From: CAYWBU01 sp942491525
GTDB taxonomy: Bacteria > Desulfobacterota > Desulfomonilia > UBA1062
DNA: 64,000 bases
Direction: 5' to 3'
Assembly (NCBI GenBank): GCA_942491525.1
Contig: CALOBW010000020.1
Location: 310,001-374,000, forward strand
Positions 60,390-64,000 of the stretch are shown here, in pieces; position 1 is the stretch's first letter, and each line of letters begins with the position of its first letter. The notes beneath the pieces are model-generated. The model worked only from the letters and a program-made list of their open reading frames with translations, made no database searches and had not been told where the DNA came from. Both the position numbers and the translations under genes were made by a program.

Positions 60390-61202
60390 ATGTCATTTTA
60401 TAGATTGGAGAAGGAAGGCGCTCTCGCCTGGATCTATTTGAACCGTCCCGAGAAGAAGAATGCCATGGGACCGGAGGCCTGGCAGGAGCTGCCGGCCATC
60501 TTCGATGATATCCAGAGTGATGACGAGATCCGTGCTGTCGTCATAATCGGCGAGGGCAAAGATTTTTGCGCCGGCATCGACCTGCCGGGCATGGCGCCGG
60601 TGGTGCCAGCCCTCAAAGACTGGGACCAGGGGGCGCGGGCCAAGGTGGAGCTCTTCAAATACATCAAACCGATGCAGGAGTGCATCTCAAGCCCGGAGAA
60701 GTGCAGCAAGCCGGTCATCTGCGCCCTGCACGGCTTCTGCATCGGCGCCGGCCTGGACCTGGCCAGCGCCTGTGACATCCGCCTGGCCACAACCGACACC
60801 CAGATCTCGCTGCGCGAGACCGCGGTCTCATTCATCGCCGATGTGGGCAGCCTGCAACGCGTGCCCCTGATCGTAGGCCAGGGCCTTGCCCGCGAGCTGG
60901 CCTTCACCGCCAAGTACATTGATGCCCAGCGCGCCCTGCAAATCAACCTTGTCAACAGCCTCTATGATGACAAGGCTGCCCTGATTGATGCGGCACGCCA
61001 GATGGCCCAGGAGATCGCATCAAACGCGCCCCTGGCCGTCCAGGGATCCAAGGAGGTCCTCAACTACTGCCGCGACAAGAGCGTTGAGGCCGGCCTGGAG
61101 TATGTGGCCGCCCGCAGCACCATGATCCTGCCCTCCGAAGATATGATGGAAACTTTTGCCTCGTTTATGGAGAGGCGCGACCCCAATTACAAGGGCCGCT
61201 AG
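60390..61202 (+). CDS. enoyl-CoA hydratase/isomerase family protein
   Basis: A 270-residue crotonase-fold enzyme. The oxyanion hole regions GEGKDFCAGIDLPGM and HGFCIGAGLDLASACDIRLA are complete. The second acidic position follows the pattern of delta3,5-delta2,4-dienoyl-CoA isomerases (ETAVSFIADVGSLQRVP). Acts on a CoA thioester, perhaps in fatty-acid breakdown together with the thiolase at 13.8 kb. Start ATG at 60390 with CCGGAGG; the frame is open upstream but has no better start. Confidence 0.9.
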   Translation: MSFYRLEKEGALAWIYLNRPEKKNAMGPEAWQELPAIFDDIQSDDEIRAVVIIGEGKDFCAGIDLPGMAPVVPALKDWDQGARAKVELFKYIKPMQECISSPEKCSKPVICALHGFCIGAGLDLASACDIRLATTDTQISLRETAVSFIADVGSLQRVPLIVGQGLARELAFTAKYIDAQRALQINLVNSLYDDKAALIDAARQMAQEIASNAPLAVQGSKEVLNYCRDKSVEAGLEYVAARSTMILPSEDMMETFASFMERRDPNYKGR

Positions 61203-61250
61203 CCTGCGCCGGCAACCAATGTTATAAACAGGCCCACATAGGAGATTGAA

Positions 61251-62120
61251 ATGAAAAAGATATATCTGCTGCCGATTCTGCTGCTGCTCAGCGGCTGCAT
61301 CCTGGACAGCGACAGCGACTCAGGCATCGACAATCTGGTGGCCCTGCAGACCGCCACGGCCCCGGCCCAGATCCCGGCCCAGATCAACATCAAGTATCTG
61401 GACGGCTCAGAGACAACCCGTTCCATCAAGAACGAGGCCTACTATCAGAATGGCATCGTGGCCGAATCGCGGGTCTTCGCCTACACCAGCGATGTCGGCT
61501 CCAGCGGCAAAGCCTACACGGCCAAGGCCATCTTTGACATGACCGGGCAGCTGCAGCATGTGGAGTTTACCAATCACCATCTGGGGCAGAGCACGCCATC
61601 AGAGACCACCAAATCAACCTATACCTTTGATGAGAATGGCCGCGTGTCTGAAACTATCACCTATGACACTGCCGGCAACCCGTCAAAGCGGTACACATTC
61701 AGTTACAATGAACATGGAGATAAGGAGCTCGAAGTCCACTACAATGGATCAGTTGAGATCAAGCGCATCGGCTATACCCTAACCTACTCAGGACAAGAAC
61801 TAGCCAAAGTTGAAGTGGATGTTGATCCTGATGGTGACGGCGATGGCGACTATTTTGAATACACCTGGGAAAACGGCCGGCTAAAGAAGGAAACTTCTTT
61901 TGATTTCAGCGAAACCAAGACACGCATCACCGAGTTCAGCTACAACGAGAATAAACCAGTGCATATGCATATTGAAGAAGAAGGCGGCGCCGACCTCTAC
62001 GACATCGACATCACCTGGCAGATGACCCAGGTACCGTTAAAGGTGGTTAAATATATTGAGAATCTGGACATCCAGGCTCTGGCCGGCATGGAGACCAACC
62101 CGATGATCCCGCTGCCCTAA
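61251..62120 (+). CDS. YD-repeat-like lipoprotein
   Basis: A 289-residue predicted lipoprotein with signal peptide and lipobox (LLLSGC, Cys about 17), an Asp/Ser-rich stretch and then a beta-rich body with YD-like segments such as YTFDENGRVSETITYD and FSYNEHGDKELEV. These resemble RHS/YD repeats, which form beta shells. A DPDGDGDGDYFEY segment could bind calcium. Function unknown. Its end overlaps the small paralogue gene by four bases. Confidence 0.75.
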   Translation: MKKIYLLPILLLLSGCILDSDSDSGIDNLVALQTATAPAQIPAQINIKYLDGSETTRSIKNEAYYQNGIVAESRVFAYTSDVGSSGKAYTAKAIFDMTGQLQHVEFTNHHLGQSTPSETTKSTYTFDENGRVSETITYDTAGNPSKRYTFSYNEHGDKELEVHYNGSVEIKRIGYTLTYSGQELAKVEVDVDPDGDGDGDYFEYTWENGRLKKETSFDFSETKTRITEFSYNENKPVHMHIEEEGGADLYDIDITWQMTQVPLKVVKYIENLDIQALAGMETNPMIPLP

Positions 62121-62338
62121 CGGCGGCTCTGACGGCGCTCCGCGATCCAGCTGCGGCCGTTCCAGATCTTATTATGCTTTTGATACATGTGAGCCGCCAT
62201 CGAGAGCTCATCCAGCGTCTTGAAGGCTCTGACGTAGCACCATGAACCGCACTCGACGGCAAACTGTTTAATCTGACGCGCCTGCTCCATCGGCGTCATA
62301 CCGCCCATACTACCTGCAACCAACTGTTCAGAATTCAT
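62117..62338 (-). CDS. small protein of unknown family (paralogue of 36865-37095)
   Basis: A 73-residue protein aligned to the product at 36865-37095: MTPMEQARQIKQFAVECGSW then CYVRAFKTLDELSMAAHMY, HNKIWNGRSWIAERR. Shared positions are the start of the first helix, CGSW-YV, F-TL-(E/D)L, AA-MY, (I/V)WNG and WI-ERR. It has a strong GGAGG SD. The family is unknown to me. Confidence 0.75.
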   Translation of the reverse strand: MNSEQLVAGSMGGMTPMEQARQIKQFAVECGSWCYVRAFKTLDELSMAAHMYQKHNKIWNGRSWIAERRQSRR

Positions 62339-62457
62339 CCAACCTCCGCCTGAGTCTCCATTTTTATCACATTAACAGAAGTTAGCCTTTTATATAAGTA
62401 TCCGAAAGGATACCTTTTGCAGAAAAAATAATTATAATCACTCTCAAGTGCGCTTAA
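62339..62457. other. intergenic region with GNRA hairpin
   Basis: A perfect hairpin GTATCC-GAAA-GGATAC (62398-62413) with a GAAA tetraloop is followed by CTTTTGC. The rest is AT-rich without a coding frame. It lies just upstream of a truncated gene and may mark an old junction. Confidence 0.4.
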
Positions 62458-62838
62458 ATAAACTCTCCAGACAGCCAGGAACAGGGAGAACCAGAAGCTG
62501 TTGCCCCTGAAACTCAGGAAGACTCACGCATTATAACTACCGAGGAGGAGCTGGAAGGTTATCACATCGTCAAGGCCATCTTGCGGCAAGTCGTAGATCC
62601 CAACAGAATCATTCACAGAGATACGCAATCCTACTTCGGCATCCTTCTGGATGACAACAACCGCAAACCTATCTGTAGGCTGAGATTCAATGCATCCCAG
62701 AAGTACGTTGGAACCTTCAATAGCAGCAAAAACGAGGAGAAATTCCCCATAGCAAACCTCAACGATATCTACGGCCTCTCTGACAAACTCATTGAAAGCG
62801 TTAAAGGATATCTACCAGAACATCCTCAAGAGATGTAA
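62458..62838 (+). pseudogene. C-terminal remnant of a restriction-type (HSDR-N-like) gene
   Basis: An open stretch without a usable start (a TAA ends just before, at 62455-62457; the first in-frame start would be the TTG at 62581). The frame reads TTEEELEGYHIVKAILRQVV, DPNRIIHRDTQSYFGILLDD and RKPICRLRFN. I recognise this as the C-terminal part of a family of restriction endonuclease-like (HSDR_N-type) proteins. Upstream of it everything is missing, so a 5' truncation is likely. Family assignment is from memory. Confidence 0.55.
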
Positions 62839-62912
62839 GCCAAGCACACATGGGGAGGATGACAAGCAATCGGAGGCGGACTCACATTTACTTCAAAATT
62901 TTAGAGATTCAT

Positions 62913-62938
62913 TGTAGGAGCGGCTTTCCAGCCGCGAT
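62913..62938 (+). repeat. REP-like element
   Basis: TGTAGGAGCGGC-TTTCCA-GCCGCGATA contains the GTAG tetranucleotide followed by a GCGGCT/AGCCGC stem with a TTCC loop, the hallmark of RAYT-transposed REP sequences. Only one copy was seen in this window and no RAYT gene. Confidence 0.65.
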
Positions 62939-63004
62939 AAATTAGAATGCGCAGGCTTTCTACCAGACTGAGCCACTTCCCGAAAAACGAGACTATCTAT
63001 AGTT

Positions 63005-63045
63005 AAAAAGAGCCCTTCAAGTCAAGTGACAATCTCAAAGGGCTC
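63005..63045 (-). terminator. intrinsic terminator of the barrel gene
   Basis: On the minus strand GAGCCCTT (63045-63038) pairs with AAGGGCTC (63017-63010) across a 20-base loop, followed by TTTTT (63009-63005). Confidence 0.75.
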
Positions 63046-63073
63046 AAATTAATTTAGCAATAAACGATCGACG

Positions 63074-63853
63074 CTATTTGTAGCGATCCCAATAGGTGCT
63101 CTTGCGCTCGAAGGTGATGGCCCTTTCACGCTGCACCCGGTTGGCCATCTGCTCAAACGGATTCCAGGGCGTGCTCTGCAGGTTGACGGCCAGCAGGTCG
63201 CGGCCCAACTTACGCATGGGCACGGCCACATTGACCTTCAAATAGACCTGGGTATCATCCCGGCCGCCATCCAGGGCATCACTCCGCATGCCTAGGGTGA
63301 TATCCATGATCTCCAGCGGCATAAACAGCAAAGCCAGATCAACACCCTGCAGGCTGGATTCATCCTGCCCCTGATAATAGTAGAGGCCGGGGCGCACCAC
63401 CAGATACTCATAGCCCGGGATCGGCACCATGGCCGAGACATCGAGGCCCGGCAGGGCCTCCTGCCCGCCCTTGCGACGGGTGAGCGGCAGATATACATTG
63501 GCATGCAGCGAGAAATCGCGATGGAAAAACTCGCCCCCCAGACCGATTCGCTGATGACTCTCAACACCGTCATAGTCATAGAAGATGCTGGCACCAGCCA
63601 GGGCCTCATCATTCATGACCGGCATACGGCCGCCGCACCCCAGACTGACGCCGGGATCGGCCCCGCGCAAGGTCAGGGCGGTCTCACTGAACGCCGTGAT
63701 CCCCTCCACATCACCAAGGTGGGTGAACATGTCAAAGCTGCTCAACGGTTTGGTCTGATTGGAAATTTCCAACCCACCCCCCAGCCAGACGATCTCCGCC
63801 GCCAATGCCGGCGAGGCAAACAACAACAGCAACACAACCAAAATTCTTCGCAT
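63074..63853 (-). CDS. inverse-autotransporter-type outer membrane beta barrel
   Basis: A 259-residue secreted protein. After a signal peptide (RRILVVLLLLFASPALA) the segment GASIFYDYDGVESHQRIGLGGEFF, shown in part, matches the beta-barrel translocation domain of intimin/invasin-type inverse autotransporters. No passenger domain, LysM or Ig-like repeat follows, so it is a barrel alone. It may act as an adhesin remnant or porin. SD AGGAGGAG. The start at 63853 follows a TTG one codon before. Confidence 0.75.
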   Translation of the reverse strand: MRRILVVLLLLFASPALAAEIVWLGGGLEISNQTKPLSSFDMFTHLGDVEGITAFSETALTLRGADPGVSLGCGGRMPVMNDEALAGASIFYDYDGVESHQRIGLGGEFFHRDFSLHANVYLPLTRRKGGQEALPGLDVSAMVPIPGYEYLVVRPGLYYYQGQDESSLQGVDLALLFMPLEIMDITLGMRSDALDGGRDDTQVYLKVNVAVPMRKLGRDLLAVNLQSTPWNPFEQMANRVQRERAITFERKSTYWDRYK

Positions 63854-63864
63854 CAATACTCCTC

Positions 63865-64000
63865 CTAGACCTGCCAGTAGCGCTGCAGTCCGTCACGGAC
63901 ATCTTCAGGCTGCAGGATTGTCATATTCTCATTGTGCAGCATCTTCATGTAGTTGACCTGACTGGCACCAAAGGGCGGTATGCTGACCCTCGGACAGAGG
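63865..64000 (-). CDS. C-terminal end of an unidentified gene (runs off window)
   Basis: The last 44 codons of a minus-strand frame enter from the right edge and stop at TAG (63865-63867). Visible text includes SIPPFGASQVNYMKMLHNEN and DGLQRYWQV. It precedes the barrel gene by 11 bases and is probably in its operon. No family can be named from this piece. Confidence 0.55.
   Translation of the reverse strand, partial: LCPRVSIPPFGASQVNYMKMLHNENMTILQPEDVRDGLQRYWQV

Larger units (their letters stand above)
62839..63073. other. intergenic region with REP element and terminator
   Basis: It holds the REP-like element (62913-62938) and the terminator of the following minus-strand gene (63005-63045). 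No coding frame is supported. Confidence 0.5.

Overview
This 64 kb window is a dense, GC-rich (by eye about 55-57%) bacterial chromosome segment. Short gaps, many 1-8 base gene overlaps and a standard code with Shine-Dalgarno (SD) sites at most genes are visible throughout. The gene set points to a Gram-negative, strictly or facultatively anaerobic bacterium with outer-membrane and lipoprotein export. It carries an electron-bifurcating type [FeFe] hydrogenase with its maturases, a hydrogenase-4-like membrane complex without nickel ligands, a complete Bat (MoxR/von Willebrand) operon, ResB/CcsA cytochrome c maturation and an intimin-type beta barrel. The phylum cannot be fixed from sequence alone; a deep-branching anaerobic lineage rather than an enteric bacterium seems likely.

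Layout. 0.1-6.7 kb (minus): tRNA-Val, thrS, infC, rpmI, rplT, pheS, pheT, one translation operon in which infC appears to start at AUA. 6.8-13.5 kb: a HAD phosphatase, a PAS sensor kinase, a Trm112-like/purine nucleoside phosphorylase pair behind a structured leader, and hsp20-lon. 13.7-19.8 kb (plus): thiolase with a FadR-like operator palindrome, flavodoxin-like protein, threonine aldolase, resB-ccsA and an SDR. 19.8-28.0 kb (minus): moxR-DUF58-accessory-batA-B-C-D-E-HD hydrolase. 28.2-35.9 kb (plus): an HTH-EIIANtr regulator followed by a six-gene hydrogenase-4-like/Ehr membrane complex.

35.9-37.1 kb holds a lipoprotein and a small unknown protein that has a paralogue at 62.1 kb. 38.1-49.7 kb (minus) is the hydrogenase island: hydC, a ferredoxin, hydB, hydA, a hairpin, a TM1266-like regulator, hydE, hydF, hydG, a terminator, carbonic anhydrase, and a tight five-gene signalling module (DRTGG, HATPase, DRTGG, PHP, HATPase). 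A Rex-like operator lies just upstream of hydC. 50.0-64 kb: pepD, a winged-helix regulator, a DUF4914/PEPCK-like protein, a HAD-Sua5 fusion, PilZ, an adenylate-kinase-like protein, a response regulator, a frameshifted serA, purA, FmdB-like, enoyl-CoA hydratase, lipoprotein, small paralogue, a truncated restriction-type gene remnant, a REP element and an inverse-autotransporter-type barrel.

The strongest unusual signals are four genes (sensor kinase, SDR, pepD, PilZ) whose promoters share a 16-base spacer and put the predicted +1 exactly on the start codon (leaderless mRNAs), the AUA start of infC, the metal-ligand-free hydrogenase-4-like complex behind a phosphotransferase-type regulator, and the DRTGG/HATPase/PHP module attached to the hydrogenase genes.
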